Notes: generated by a model from the sequence alone, not told the origin. DNA of 56,313 bases from Pseudomonas sichuanensis (GCF_003231305.1 NZ_QKVM01000044.1:1-56313); one strand, 5' to 3'; counted from the first letter of the stretch, positions 1 through 8,644 are shown. Numbers and translations are program-made.

Positions 1-2
1 CC

Positions 3-46
3 TGTAGGAGCGGCCTTGTGCCGCGAAAGGGCCGCAAAGCGGCCCC
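3..46. repeat. REP element, family A (single copy)
   Basis: The core GGAGCGGCCTTGTGCCGCG followed by a GGCCGC/GCGGCC hairpin recurs in this window near 3684, 8566, 35609 and 44828, usually as inverted pairs. This copy lies beyond the typA terminator. It is recognised by its repetition within the window and its palindromic form. Confidence 0.75.
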
Positions 47-64
47 AAAATCTCAAGGCAAACA

Positions 65-98
65 AAAACGCCCCCGGCCTTTCGACCGGGGGCGTTTT
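65..98 (-). terminator. Rho-independent terminator of typA
   Basis: Perfect 13-bp inverted repeat (AAAACGCCCCCGG at 65-77, CCGGGGGCGTTTT at 86-98) with an 8-nt loop. On the minus strand it is followed by a T-rich tract, and it lies about 20 nt past the typA stop codon. It could work in both directions. Confidence 0.85.
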
Positions 99-116
99 CA
101 TTGCGCCTGAGCTAAC

Positions 117-1937
117 TCAGTTCTTGGCTTTCTTGGCAGCGCGGGTACGCTCGCCTTCGTCCAGGATCTTCTTGCGCAGACGGATCGACTTCGGCGTGAC
201 TTCGCACAGCTCGTCGTCCTGGATGAATTCCAGGGCCTGTTCCAGGGTGTGGCGAACCGGCGGCACCAGGGCGATGACTTCGTCTTTGCCCGAAGCACGC
301 ATGTTGTCGAGCTTCTTGCCTTTGGTCGGGTTCACGCCCAGGTCGTTGTCACGGCTGTTCAGGCCGATGATCTGACCGTTGTAGATCTCCTGGCCGTGCT
401 CGACGAACAGCTTGCCGCGCGCCTGCAGGGTTTCCAGCGAGTAGGTCAGTGCCTTGCCGGTCTCGACCGAAACCAGTACACCGTTCAGGCGGCCGGACAT
501 CTGGCCGGACTTCATGGTGTCGTAGCGATCGAAGATCGAGGTCAGGATGCCTGCACCGTTGGTCAGGGTCAGGAACTGGTTACGGAAACCGATCAGACCA
601 CGGGCTGGAATGTTGTATTCCAGGCGTACACGGCCCTTGCCATCCGGCACCATGTTGGTCAGGTCGCCCTTACGCAGGCCCATCTCTTCCATGACCTTGC
701 CCTGGGCTTCTTCAGGGATGTCGATGGTGACGTTCTCGAACGGTTCCTGCTTGACGCCGTCGACTTCGCGGATGATCACTTCAGGACGGCCTACGGCCAT
801 CTCGAAGCCTTCACGACGCATGGTTTCGATCAGTACCGACAGGTGCAGCTCACCACGGCCCGAGACCTTGAACTTGTCTGGGGAGTCGGTTTCCTGGACG
901 CGCAGGGCAACGTTGTACAGCAGTTCTTTGTCCAGACGGTCCTTGATGTTACGGCTGGTGACGAACTTGCCTTCTTTACCGCAGAACGGCGAGTCGTTGA
1001 CCTGGAAGGTCATCGAAACGGTCGGCTCGTCGACGGTCAGCGGCTTCATCGCCTCTACCGCGTCCGGGGCGCACAGGGTGTCGGAGATGAACAGCTCGTC
1101 GAAACCGCTGATGCAGACGATGTCGCCAGCCTGGGCTTCTTCGACGTCGACGCGGTGCAGGCCGTGGTGGCCCATCAGCTTCAGGATACGGCCGTTACGC
1201 TTCTTGCCGTTGGTGTCGATGGCGACAACCGGGGTGTTCGGCTTGACGCGACCACGGGCGATACGGCCAACACCGATAACGCCGAGGAAGCTGTTGTAGT
1301 CCAGAGCCGAGATCTGCATCTGGAACGAGCCGTCACGGTCAACGTCCGGCGCCGGTACGTTGTCGACGATCGACTGGTACAGGGCGGTCATGTCTTCGCC
1401 CATGGCGGTGTGGTCCAGACCGGCGATGCCGTTCAGGGCCGAGGCGTAGACGACTTTGAAGTCCAGCTGTTCGTCGGTGGCACCGAGGTTGTCGAACAGG
1501 TCGAAGATCTGGTCCAGAACCCAGTCAGGACGCGCGCCCGGACGGTCGACCTTGTTGATCACGACGATTGGCTTCAGGCCAGCTTCGAAAGCCTTCTTGG
1601 TCACGAAGCGGGTTTGCGGCATCGGGCCGTCCTGGGCGTCGACCAGCAGCAGCACGGAGTCGACCATCGACATTACACGCTCAACCTCGCCACCGAAGTC
1701 GGCGTGGCCGGGGGTGTCGACGATGTTGATGTGGTAGCCGTTCCAGTTGATGGCGGTGTTCTTCGCCAGAATGGTAATGCCGCGCTCTTTTTCCTGGTCG
1801 TTGGAGTCCATGACGCGCTCGTCGTTGAGCTCGTTACGCTCCAGGGTGCCGGACTGACGCAGGAGTTTGTCGACCAGGGTGGTTTTACCATGGTCAACGT
1901 GGGCGATGATGGCGATGTTACGCAGATTTTCGATCAC
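117..1937 (-). CDS. typA: Ribosome-associated GTPase TypA/BipA
   Basis: 606-residue translational GTPase of the EF-G-like superfamily that binds the 70S ribosome and supports ribosome assembly and stress or cold adaptation. The G1 P-loop AHVDHGKTT is at residues 12-20, DTPGHADF is the G3 motif and NKVDRPGAR contains the G4 NKxD. The following beta-barrel, the EF-G-like domains and the basic C-terminus fit the family, and the length is normal. The start is GTG (1935-1937), because the family N-terminus MIENLRNIAIIAHVDHG begins exactly there. It lies downstream of thiI on the same strand, 127 bp away, and ends at a strong hairpin terminator. Confidence 0.97.
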   Translation of the reverse strand: MIENLRNIAIIAHVDHGKTTLVDKLLRQSGTLERNELNDERVMDSNDQEKERGITILAKNTAINWNGYHINIVDTPGHADFGGEVERVMSMVDSVLLLVDAQDGPMPQTRFVTKKAFEAGLKPIVVINKVDRPGARPDWVLDQIFDLFDNLGATDEQLDFKVVYASALNGIAGLDHTAMGEDMTALYQSIVDNVPAPDVDRDGSFQMQISALDYNSFLGVIGVGRIARGRVKPNTPVVAIDTNGKKRNGRILKLMGHHGLHRVDVEEAQAGDIVCISGFDELFISDTLCAPDAVEAMKPLTVDEPTVSMTFQVNDSPFCGKEGKFVTSRNIKDRLDKELLYNVALRVQETDSPDKFKVSGRGELHLSVLIETMRREGFEMAVGRPEVIIREVDGVKQEPFENVTIDIPEEAQGKVMEEMGLRKGDLTNMVPDGKGRVRLEYNIPARGLIGFRNQFLTLTNGAGILTSIFDRYDTMKSGQMSGRLNGVLVSVETGKALTYSLETLQARGKLFVEHGQEIYNGQIIGLNSRDNDLGVNPTKGKKLDNMRASGKDEVIALVPPVRHTLEQALEFIQDDELCEVTPKSIRLRKKILDEGERTRAAKKAKN

Positions 1938-2064
1938 AACTGTATCTCGATCAGAGGATTCGGTTGCCGCCAGTGTAGGCGGCGAATATGTACGCTTTGA
2001 GGCTCAGCGGGCCCGATGGTCGGGAGGGCGATGGCGGATACTGCCGCCATACAGCCCTGGGGTC

Positions 2065-3519
2065 TTATGTCGGACGATAAACACGCACATTGGCATGTCC
2101 CTCACTGAGCAGGTGGTGTGCGTGCAAACGGCTCATCACACCTTTGTCGCAATACAGCAGGTACTGGCGCGTGGGGTCTAGGTGCTTGAACTTGCTGTTG
2201 ATCGCGTAGAACGGCATGGCCTGGACTTCGATACCGTCCAGTGCCAGAGGTTCGTCTTCCTGGGCGTCGGGGTGACGAATGTCGATGATGATCTGGCCCG
2301 GCAGTGCCTCGGCCACTTCCTCGATCTCGATGTCCTTGCCCAACTCGTCGATCACGTGGTCGATGGAGATGAACTTGGCGCGCTCCAGGGCACGCTCGAG
2401 CACCGCCATGTCGAACTGCTTTTCTTCGTGCTCCATGCGGTGACGCTTGGCATGCGTGGTCGGGTTCACCGAAATCACGCCGCAGTACTCGGGCATGTGC
2501 TTGGCGAAGTCGGCGGTGCCGATTTCGGTGGCCTGGTCGATGATGTCCTGCTTGTGGCTGGCCAGCAGCGGGCGCAGCACCAGCTTGTCGGTGGCCGAGT
2601 CGATGATCGACAGGTTCGGCAGGGTCTGGCTGGACACTTGCGAGATCGCCTCGCCGGTGACCAGCGCGTCGATCTGCAGGCGCTCGGCCATGTGCGCGGC
2701 ACCGCGCAGCATCATGCGCTTGAGGGTCACGCCCATGTAGCTGTTGTCGACCTTGTTGAGGATTTCGCCGACCACTTCCTCGAACGGCACGCTGATGAAC
2801 AGCACGCGCTGGCTGCTGCCGTACTTCTTCCACAGGAAGTGCGCCACTTCCATCACGCCCAGCTCGTGGGCGCGCCCGCCCAGGTTGAAGAAGCAGAAGT
2901 GCGTCATCAGGCCACGGCGCATCATCTGGTAGGCCGCCACGGTGGAGTCGAAGCCACCGGACATCAGCACCAGGGTCTGCTCCAGGGCGCCCAGCGGGTA
3001 GCCGCCGATGCCGTTGTGCTGGTTGTGGATCACGTACAGGCGCTGGTCGCGGATCTCGATGCGCACCAGCACTTCGGGCTTCTTCAGCTCGATGCCGGCA
3101 GCGCCGCATTGCTGGCGCAGCTGGCTGCCGACATAGCGGTCGACGTCCATCGAGGTGAAGTCGTGGTGGCCGCCACGCTTGCAGCGCACGGCGAAGTACT
3201 TGCCGGCCAGCAGGTGACCGAAGTGCTGCTTGCACTTCTCGACGATGTCGTCGAAGTCGCCCAGCGGGTACTCCTGCACCTGCAGGAAGTGGGTGATGCC
3301 CGGGGTGCAGCGCAGGCGCTCGATCATTTCGCGCTGGATCTTTTCGTCCTCGATGCGGGTGACCACCTCGAGATTGTCCCAGACACCATCGACCGCGAGC
3401 TCAGGATCGAGGTCCTTGAGCACGTTGCGGATGTTCTTGCTGAGCTGACGGATGAAGCGCTTGCGCACCGGTCGGCTCTTGATGGTGATTTCTGGGAAGA
3501 CTTTGACGATAAGTTTCAT
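2065..3519 (-). CDS. thiI: tRNA uridine 4-sulfurtransferase ThiI
   Basis: 484-residue enzyme that makes 4-thiouridine at position 8 of tRNA and also supplies sulfur for the thiamine thiazole. An N-terminal ferredoxin-like/THUMP region is followed by the adenylating PP-loop SGGFDS (in LMSGGFDSTVAAYQ). A Cys lies in PEYCGVIS, and a C-terminal rhodanese domain has its persulfide Cys at residue 457 (LLYCDKGVMS), so this is the long, rhodanese-fused enterobacterial-type ThiI. The frame stays open upstream to 3900, but that stretch reads through REP DNA; the family start MKLIVKVFPEITIKSR fixes the ATG at 3517-3519. Confidence 0.96.
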   Translation of the reverse strand: MKLIVKVFPEITIKSRPVRKRFIRQLSKNIRNVLKDLDPELAVDGVWDNLEVVTRIEDEKIQREMIERLRCTPGITHFLQVQEYPLGDFDDIVEKCKQHFGHLLAGKYFAVRCKRGGHHDFTSMDVDRYVGSQLRQQCGAAGIELKKPEVLVRIEIRDQRLYVIHNQHNGIGGYPLGALEQTLVLMSGGFDSTVAAYQMMRRGLMTHFCFFNLGGRAHELGVMEVAHFLWKKYGSSQRVLFISVPFEEVVGEILNKVDNSYMGVTLKRMMLRGAAHMAERLQIDALVTGEAISQVSSQTLPNLSIIDSATDKLVLRPLLASHKQDIIDQATEIGTADFAKHMPEYCGVISVNPTTHAKRHRMEHEEKQFDMAVLERALERAKFISIDHVIDELGKDIEIEEVAEALPGQIIIDIRHPDAQEDEPLALDGIEVQAMPFYAINSKFKHLDPTRQYLLYCDKGVMSRLHAHHLLSEGHANVRVYRPT

Positions 3520-3630
3520 TGGTTTAACAGCGCGCGCAGGGCCTGCCGAAAATGAGGGGCGCGAATTATATCGGAAATTGCTCAGGTTTTGACCAACTTT
3601 TGTACAGAAGGTTGGATTTATCTTGGTAGC

Positions 3631-3664
3631 ACCGGCCTCTTCGCCGGCAAGCCGGCTCCCACAC
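3631..3664. repeat. Short palindromic repeat, family D
   Basis: An imperfect palindrome (ACCGGCCTCTTCGCCGGC then AAGCCGGCTCCCACA). It resembles the CGCGGGTAAACCCGCTCCCACA repeats near 9840 and 28025 but has a CGCCGGC core. Only one copy is seen in the window, in the thiI upstream region. Confidence 0.55.
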
Positions 3665-3683
3665 AGTGCACTTGCACGCCCGC

Positions 3684-3792
3684 TGTAGGAGCGGCCTTGT
3701 GCCGCGAAAGGGCTGCGCAGCAGCCCCGGTGTCACTACATAGATTGCCGGGGCCGCCTTGCGGCCCTTTCGCGGCACAAGGCCGCTCCTACA
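3684..3792. repeat. REP family A inverted pair
   Basis: Two family A elements face each other: TGTAGGAGCGGCCTTGTG begins at 3684 and its inverted copy ends at 3792, around a ~35-nt spacer. It lies between thiI and the glnA regulatory region, upstream of the NtrC-type sites. The 568-bp gap 3520-4087 holds only this pair, the family D repeat and the glnA control sites. Confidence 0.8.
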
Positions 3793-3851
3793 AAGACCGT
3801 GGCGCCCTCCAGGTAGCGATGGGCCTATATAACGCATTGCACGGCTCTCTG

Positions 3852-3868
3852 TGCACCACCATGGTGCA
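3852..3868 (+). promoter_or_regulatory. NtrC binding site, glnA upstream site 1
   Basis: TGCACC-ACCAT-GGTGCA is a perfect match to the known NtrC palindrome TGCACC-N5-GGTGCA. Its centre (3860) is about 140 bp upstream of the start predicted from the sigma54 promoter at 3972-3988, the position of an NtrC enhancer site at enterobacterial glnA. Confidence 0.88.
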
Positions 3869-3882
3869 TTCAGCCTTCCGAC

Positions 3883-3899
3883 CGCCCCCAATGCGTGCA
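3883..3899 (+). promoter_or_regulatory. Probable second NtrC site of glnA
   Basis: CGCCCC-CAATG-CGTGCA matches the NtrC consensus at 9 of 12 defined bases. Its centre is 31 bp (about three helical turns) from site 1, placing it near -109. It is weak as sequence, but the spacing is what cooperative NtrC binding at glnA uses. Confidence 0.55.
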
Positions 3900-3971
3900 C
3901 GATTTTCTCCCGCGGCTACCCTTTATGCCCGCCAACGCCGCTTTTTGTCTGCAGCTCGCCATTTTCGGGCA

Positions 3972-3988
3972 CTGGCATGCAATTTGCT
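3972..3988 (+). promoter_or_regulatory. Sigma54 promoter of glnA
   Basis: CTGGCATGCAATTTGCT carries the invariant GG (-24) and GC (-12) with the exact 10-nt spacing of the sigma54 consensus YTGGCACGrNNNTTGCW. It departs at one consensus C (T here) and at the purine position. Transcription should start near 4000, giving an ~88-nt leader. Confidence 0.88.
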
Positions 3989-4087
3989 CTCTTGTGAGGC
4001 AGGTACGCTTGGCCGACTATCCGCGCCTGGCAACACCCTTTTTCCAGAGCAGCGGCCCACCGCGCTCTAGACCATCCGGAGGACAAC

Positions 4088-5494
4088 ATGTCGAAGTCGG
4101 TTCAACTCATCAAAGATCATGACGTCAAGTGGATTGATCTGCGTTTCACGGACACCAAAGGTACTCAGCACCACGTGACCATGCCGGCGCGTGATGGCCT
4201 GGACGAAGACTTCTTCGAAACCGGCAAGATGTTCGACGGTTCCTCCATCGCTGGCTGGAAAGGCATCGAAGCCTCCGACATGATCCTGCTGCCGGACGAC
4301 TCCACCGCCGTGCTGGACCCGTTCACCGAAGAGCCGACCCTGATCCTCACCTGCGACATCATCGACCCTGCCAGCATGCAGGGCTATGACCGCGACCCAC
4401 GCGCCATCGCCCGTCGCGCCGAAGAGCACCTCAAAGCCACGCTGATCGGCGACACCGTGTTCGCCGGCCCAGAGCCTGAGTTCTTCATCTTCGACGAAGT
4501 GAAGTTCAAGTCCGACATCTCCGGCTCGATGTTCAAGATCTACTCCGAGCAAGGCTCGTGGATGTCCGACCAGGACGTGGAAGGCGGCAACAAAGGCCAC
4601 CGTCCAGGCGTCAAAGGCGGCTACTTCCCGGTTCCGCCGTTCGACCACGACCACGAAATCCGTACCGCCATGTGCAACGCACTGGAAGAGATGGGCCAGA
4701 CCGTCGAAGTTCACCACCACGAAGTGGCGACTGCCGGCCAGAACGAAATCGGCGTCAAGTTCAACACCCTGGTGAAGAAGGCCGACGAAGTTCAAGCGCT
4801 GAAGTACGTCGTGCACAACGTTGCCGACGCCTACGGCCGCACCGCTACCTTCATGCCTAAGCCACTGTACGGCGACAACGGCTCGGGCATGCACGTGCAC
4901 ATGTCGATCTGGAAAGACGGCAAGAACACCTTCGCCGGCGAAGGCTATGCCGGCCTGTCCGACACCGCCCTGTACTTCATCGGCGGCATCATCAAGCACG
5001 GTAAGGCCCTGAACGGCTTCACCAACCCGGCCACCAACTCCTACAAGCGTCTGGTACCTGGCTTCGAAGCCCCAGTAATGCTCGCCTACTCGGCTCGCAA
5101 CCGCTCCGCCTCGATCCGTATCCCTTACGTTTCCAGCCCGAAAGCCCGCCGCATCGAAGCGCGCTTCCCGGACCCGGCGGCCAACCCGTACCTGTGCTTC
5201 GCCGCCCTGCTGATGGCCGGCCTGGACGGTATCCAGAACAAGATCCACCCAGGCGACGCCGCCGACAAGAACCTGTACGACCTGCCGCCTGAAGAGGCGA
5301 AAGAGATCCCACAGGTGTGCGGCAGCCTGAAAGAAGCCCTGGAAGAGCTGGACAAGGGCCGTGCGTTCCTGACCAAGGGCGGCGTGTTCTCCGACGACTT
5401 CATCGATGCCTACATCGAGCTGAAATCGGAAGAAGAGATCAAGGTCCGTACCTTCGTGCACCCGCTGGAATACGAGCTGTACTACAGCTGCTGA
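4088..5494 (+). CDS. glnA: Glutamine synthetase type I
   Basis: 468-residue dodecameric GSI that makes glutamine from glutamate, ammonia and ATP. The N-terminal beta-grasp domain carries FDGSSIAGW. The catalytic domain has the metal and substrate loops EPEFFIFD, NGSGMHVHMS and RNRSASIRIP. KNLYDLPPEE places a tyrosine exactly at residue 397, the site of adenylylation in GSI-beta enzymes, so activity control by an adenylyltransferase is expected. A strong GGAGGA precedes the ATG. Transcription should be NtrC/sigma54-driven from 3972-3988, and a hairpin terminator follows, separating it from ntrBC. Confidence 0.98.
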   Translation: MSKSVQLIKDHDVKWIDLRFTDTKGTQHHVTMPARDGLDEDFFETGKMFDGSSIAGWKGIEASDMILLPDDSTAVLDPFTEEPTLILTCDIIDPASMQGYDRDPRAIARRAEEHLKATLIGDTVFAGPEPEFFIFDEVKFKSDISGSMFKIYSEQGSWMSDQDVEGGNKGHRPGVKGGYFPVPPFDHDHEIRTAMCNALEEMGQTVEVHHHEVATAGQNEIGVKFNTLVKKADEVQALKYVVHNVADAYGRTATFMPKPLYGDNGSGMHVHMSIWKDGKNTFAGEGYAGLSDTALYFIGGIIKHGKALNGFTNPATNSYKRLVPGFEAPVMLAYSARNRSASIRIPYVSSPKARRIEARFPDPAANPYLCFAALLMAGLDGIQNKIHPGDAADKNLYDLPPEEAKEIPQVCGSLKEALEELDKGRAFLTKGGVFSDDFIDAYIELKSEEEIKVRTFVHPLEYELYYSC

Positions 5495-5526
5495 TCTGAT
5501 CGACGCCCCGCGTCGGTGACATCAGG

Positions 5527-5550
5527 ACGGCCTCCTCAGGGAGGCCGTTT
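5527..5550 (+). terminator. Rho-independent terminator of glnA
   Basis: Perfect 9-bp stem ACGGCCTCC / GGAGGCCGT with a 4-nt loop, then TT and a pyrimidine-rich tract, 33 nt after the glnA stop. It implies that ntrBC is transcribed largely from its own promoter. Confidence 0.8.
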
Positions 5551-5713
5551 CCATTTCTGCATCGCCCTCATCGACCTGCTGCCTCGCACTGTCGGACTGC
5601 AGCACACCGCCACCGCCCACTTCAATTCTCGACTTCCTGCTCGATGCCATCGAGCAGCACCTTGCCTAGGTTTGCGCCAGCAGCCAGCTGTGCAAAACCT
5701 GACGAGCGCCCTA

Positions 5714-5730
5714 TGCTCCATATTGGTGCA
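5714..5730 (+). promoter_or_regulatory. NtrC-type site upstream of ntrBC
   Basis: TGCTCC-ATATT-GGTGCA matches the NtrC palindrome at 11 of 12 positions. An isolated perfect half-site TGCACC lies at 5755-5760. Together they suggest NtrC autoregulation of ntrBC. The rest of the 466-bp gap 5495-5960 shows the glnA terminator, the candidate promoter below and no credible gene. Confidence 0.65.
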
Positions 5731-5856
5731 TCGCCAGGCCTGATGCCCCAGCATGCACCCCACTTTGGTTCACATGAATCGGTTAACCAGGGCTTTATGT
5801 CCTGAATTAGCGCGAATACAGGCTTTTATGCGCCATTTCCGCTTCTTTTCAGAGCC

Positions 5857-5873
5857 TTGGTTTGGTTCTTGCA
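5857..5873 (+). promoter_or_regulatory. Candidate sigma54 promoter of ntrBC
   Basis: TTGGTTTGGTTCTTGCA has the invariant GG and TTGC boxes at the right 10-nt spacing, but the -24 box is degenerate (TGGTTTG instead of TGGCACG). The predicted start (~5884) is ~160 bp from the NtrC-type site at 5714-5730. This is an inference from motif and position. Confidence 0.45.
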
Positions 5874-5960
5874 TTTTCACCGCATCCAGCACGTCATCCG
5901 TGCGCGCCCTGGGCCTTGCCGGGGCGCCAAAAGAGTGCCAACAGAGGTCAACGACGCCTT

Positions 5961-7046
5961 ATGACCATCAGCGATGCACAGCACCGTCTGCTTCTGGACA
6001 ACCTGACCACGGCCACGCTCCTGCTCAACGCCGAGCTGCGCCTTGAGTACATGAACCCGGCGGCGGAAATGCTCCTGGCCGTCAGTGGCCAGCGCAGCCA
6101 TGGGCAGTTCATCAGCGAGCTGTTCACCGAATCGACCGAGGCACTCAACTCGCTGCGCCAGGCGGTGGAGCAGGCGCATCCGTTCACCAAGCGCGAAGCC
6201 CAGTTGACCTCGCTGACCGGCCAGAGCATCACCGTCGACTACGCCGTCACGCCGATCCTGCACCAGGGCAATACCCTGTTGCTGCTCGAAGTGCACCCGC
6301 GTGACCGCCTGCTGCGCATCACCAAGGAAGAGGCCCAGCTGAGCAAGCAGGAAACCACCAAGATGCTGGTGCGCGGCCTGGCCCACGAAATCAAGAACCC
6401 GCTGGGCGGCATTCGCGGCGCGGCGCAGCTGCTGGCCCGCGAACTGCCCAACGATGGCCTGCGCGACTACACCAACGTGATCATCGAGGAGGCCGACCGG
6501 CTGCGTAACCTGGTCGACCGCATGCTCGGCTCGAACAAGCTGCCGTCGCTGTCGATGACCAACATCCACGAAGTGCTGGAGCGCGTGTGCAGCCTGGTGG
6601 AGGCGGAAAGCCAGGGCGGCATCACCCTGGTGCGCGACTACGACCCGAGCCTGCCGGACGTGCTGATCGACCGCGAGCAGATGATCCAGGCCGTGCTCAA
6701 CATCGTACGCAATGCCATGCAGGCCATTGGCGGGCAGAACGAGCTGCGCCTGGGCCGCATCACCCTGCGCAGCCGCGCCGTACGCCAGTTCACCATCGCC
6801 CACGTGCGGCATCGCCTGGTGGCCCGGGTCGAGATCGTCGACAACGGCCCGGGCATCCCCGCAGAACTGCAGGACACCCTCTTCTACCCCATGGTCAGCG
6901 GCCGCCCGGACGGTACCGGGCTGGGCCTTGCCATTACCCAGAACATCATCAGCCAGCACCAGGGCCTGATCGAGTGTGAAAGCCACCCCGGCCACACCAC
7001 CTTCTCGATCTACCTGCCCCTGGAACAAGGAGCCACCGCCTCATGA
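5961..7046 (+). CDS. ntrB: Nitrogen regulation sensor histidine kinase NtrB (GlnL)
   Basis: 361-residue cytoplasmic kinase that phosphorylates or dephosphorylates NtrC according to nitrogen status signalled by PII. An N-terminal PAS-like domain (residues ~8-120) is followed by the phospho-acceptor H box LAHEIKNPLGG with His142. The C-terminal HATPase domain has N (VLNIVRNAMQA), G1 (VDNGPGIP) and G2 (GTGLGLAI) boxes. No membrane segments are seen. The frame is open from 5862, but the family start MTISDAQHRLLLDNL sets the ATG at 5961. It overlaps ntrC by 4 bp (ATGA), so the two are translationally coupled. Confidence 0.96.
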   Translation: MTISDAQHRLLLDNLTTATLLLNAELRLEYMNPAAEMLLAVSGQRSHGQFISELFTESTEALNSLRQAVEQAHPFTKREAQLTSLTGQSITVDYAVTPILHQGNTLLLLEVHPRDRLLRITKEEAQLSKQETTKMLVRGLAHEIKNPLGGIRGAAQLLARELPNDGLRDYTNVIIEEADRLRNLVDRMLGSNKLPSLSMTNIHEVLERVCSLVEAESQGGITLVRDYDPSLPDVLIDREQMIQAVLNIVRNAMQAIGGQNELRLGRITLRSRAVRQFTIAHVRHRLVARVEIVDNGPGIPAELQDTLFYPMVSGRPDGTGLGLAITQNIISQHQGLIECESHPGHTTFSIYLPLEQGATAS

Positions 7047-8479
7047 GCCGAAGTGAAACCGTCTGGATCGTCGATGATGATCGCTCCATCCGCTGGGTCC
7101 TGGAGAAAGCCCTGCAGCAGGAGGGCATGACCACCCAGAGCTTCGACAGCGCCGATGGCGTGATGGGCCGCCTGGCACGCCAGCAGCCTGATGTGATCAT
7201 TTCCGATATCCGCATGCCCGGTGCCAGCGGCCTCGACCTGCTGGCACAGATTCGCGACCAGCATCCGGGCCTGCCGGTCATCATCATGACCGCGCACTCC
7301 GACCTGGACAGTGCCGTGGCCTCCTACCAGGGCGGTGCCTTCGAATACCTGCCCAAGCCGTTCGACGTCGACGAGGCGGTGTCGCTGGTCAAGCGCGCCA
7401 ACCAGCACGCTCAGGAACAGCAAGCGCTGGAGGTGCCCCAGGCACTGGCCCGCACCCCCGAGATCATTGGTGAAGCACCGGCGATGCAGGAGGTGTTCCG
7501 CGCCATCGGCCGCCTGAGCCACTCCAACATCACCGTGCTGATCAACGGCGAATCGGGTACCGGCAAAGAGCTGGTGGCCCATGCCCTGCACCGCCACAGC
7601 CCGCGCGCGGCTGCGCCGTTCATCGCCCTGAACATGGCGGCGATCCCCAAGGACCTGATGGAGTCCGAGCTGTTCGGCCATGAAAAAGGCGCGTTCACCG
7701 GCGCCGCCAACCTGCGCCGTGGCCGCTTCGAGCAGGCCGACGGCGGCACGCTGTTCCTCGACGAAATCGGCGACATGCCCGCCGACACCCAGACCCGCCT
7801 GTTGCGCGTTCTGGCCGACGGCGAGTTCTACCGGGTCGGTGGCCACGTGCCGGTGAAGGTCGATGTGCGCATCATCGCCGCGACCCACCAGAACCTGGAA
7901 ACCTTGGTACAGGCCGGCAAGTTTCGCGAAGACCTGTTCCACCGCCTCAATGTGATCCGCATCCATATCCCGCGCCTGTCCGACCGCCGCGAAGACATCC
8001 CGACCCTGGCCCGCCACTTCCTCGGCCGCGCCGCCCAGGAGCTGGCGGTCGAGCCCAAGCTGCTCAAGCCGGAAACCGAAGAGTTCATCCGCAACCTGCC
8101 GTGGCCGGGCAACGTCCGCCAGCTGGAAAACACTTGCCGCTGGATCACCGTGATGGCCTCCAGCCGCGAGGTGCTGATCGGCGACCTGCCGCCGGAGTTG
8201 CTCAACCTGCCGCAGGACGCAGCGCCGGTGACCAACTGGGAGCAGGCCCTGCGCCAGTGGGCTGACCAGGCCCTGGCCCGAGGCCAGTCGAGCCTGCTGG
8301 ACAGCGCCGTGCCCAGCTTCGAGCGGATCATGATCGAGACCGCGCTCAAGCACACCGCCGGGCGGCGTCGTGATGCAGCGGTCTTGCTGGGCTGGGGGCG
8401 CAATACCCTGACGCGCAAGATCAAGGAGTTGGGGATGAAGGTCGATGGTGGAGACGAAGACGAGGGTGAAGACCACTGA
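7043..8479 (+). CDS. ntrC: Nitrogen regulation response regulator NtrC (GlnG)
   Basis: 478-residue sigma54 enhancer-binding activator. An N-terminal receiver domain has the phospho-acceptor Asp55 (IISDIRMPG) and Lys in YLPKPFD. The central AAA+ domain has Walker A GESGTGKE, the sigma54-contacting GAFTGA loop and Walker B LFLDEIGD. A C-terminal Fis-type HTH (AAVLLGWGRNTLTRKIKEL) reads the palindromic sites seen at 3852, 5714 and possibly 8628. It overlaps ntrB (ATGA). Likely targets in this window are glnA, its own operon and the downstream small RNA. Confidence 0.97.
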   Translation: MSRSETVWIVDDDRSIRWVLEKALQQEGMTTQSFDSADGVMGRLARQQPDVIISDIRMPGASGLDLLAQIRDQHPGLPVIIMTAHSDLDSAVASYQGGAFEYLPKPFDVDEAVSLVKRANQHAQEQQALEVPQALARTPEIIGEAPAMQEVFRAIGRLSHSNITVLINGESGTGKELVAHALHRHSPRAAAPFIALNMAAIPKDLMESELFGHEKGAFTGAANLRRGRFEQADGGTLFLDEIGDMPADTQTRLLRVLADGEFYRVGGHVPVKVDVRIIAATHQNLETLVQAGKFREDLFHRLNVIRIHIPRLSDRREDIPTLARHFLGRAAQELAVEPKLLKPETEEFIRNLPWPGNVRQLENTCRWITVMASSREVLIGDLPPELLNLPQDAAPVTNWEQALRQWADQALARGQSSLLDSAVPSFERIMIETALKHTAGRRRDAAVLLGWGRNTLTRKIKELGMKVDGGDEDEGEDH

Positions 8480-8503
8480 TCTTTCGGGTCACCTGTTAGA
8501 TTT

Positions 8504-8612
8504 CTGGGGCTGCTTCGCAGCCCTTTCGCGGCACTAGGCCGCTCCTACAGAAAGAACGCAATCGTCTGTAGGAGCGGCCTCGTGCCGCGAAAGGGCCGCA
8601 AAGCGGCCCCAG
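8504..8612. repeat. REP family A inverted pair after ntrC
   Basis: CTGGGGC...CTCCTACAG (8504-8550) and its inverted copy CTGTAGGAGCGG...GGCCCCAG (8566-8612) form a long stem around a 15-nt spacer, 24 nt after the ntrC stop. It may act as the ntrBC terminator, as there is no other hairpin before the small RNA promoter. Confidence 0.8.
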
Positions 8613-8627
8613 CTATTTCTGGCCTGT

Positions 8628-8644
8628 TGCACCGATCCTGTGCC
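8628..8644 (+). promoter_or_regulatory. Weak NtrC-type site upstream of nrsZ
   Basis: TGCACC-GATCC-TGTGCC matches the NtrC palindrome at 10 of 12 bases and is centred ~117 bp upstream of the predicted nrsZ start. A second half-site CGCACC is at 8648-8653. The distance suits an enhancer for the sigma54 promoter at 8726-8742. Confidence 0.5.

Noticed and set aside
249..2000. 583-codon open frame antisense to typA
   Set aside because: High GC keeps the antisense frame open. It has valine/aspartate-rich composition, no family motif and lies wholly opposite a clear typA gene.
3520..3900. N-terminal extension of thiI by 127 codons
   Set aside because: The extension reads REP sequence and has no similarity to ThiI; the family start is at 3519.
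3666..4070. 134-codon frame upstream of glnA
   Set aside because: It runs through a REP pair, the NtrC sites and the sigma54 promoter, so it is regulatory DNA and not a gene.
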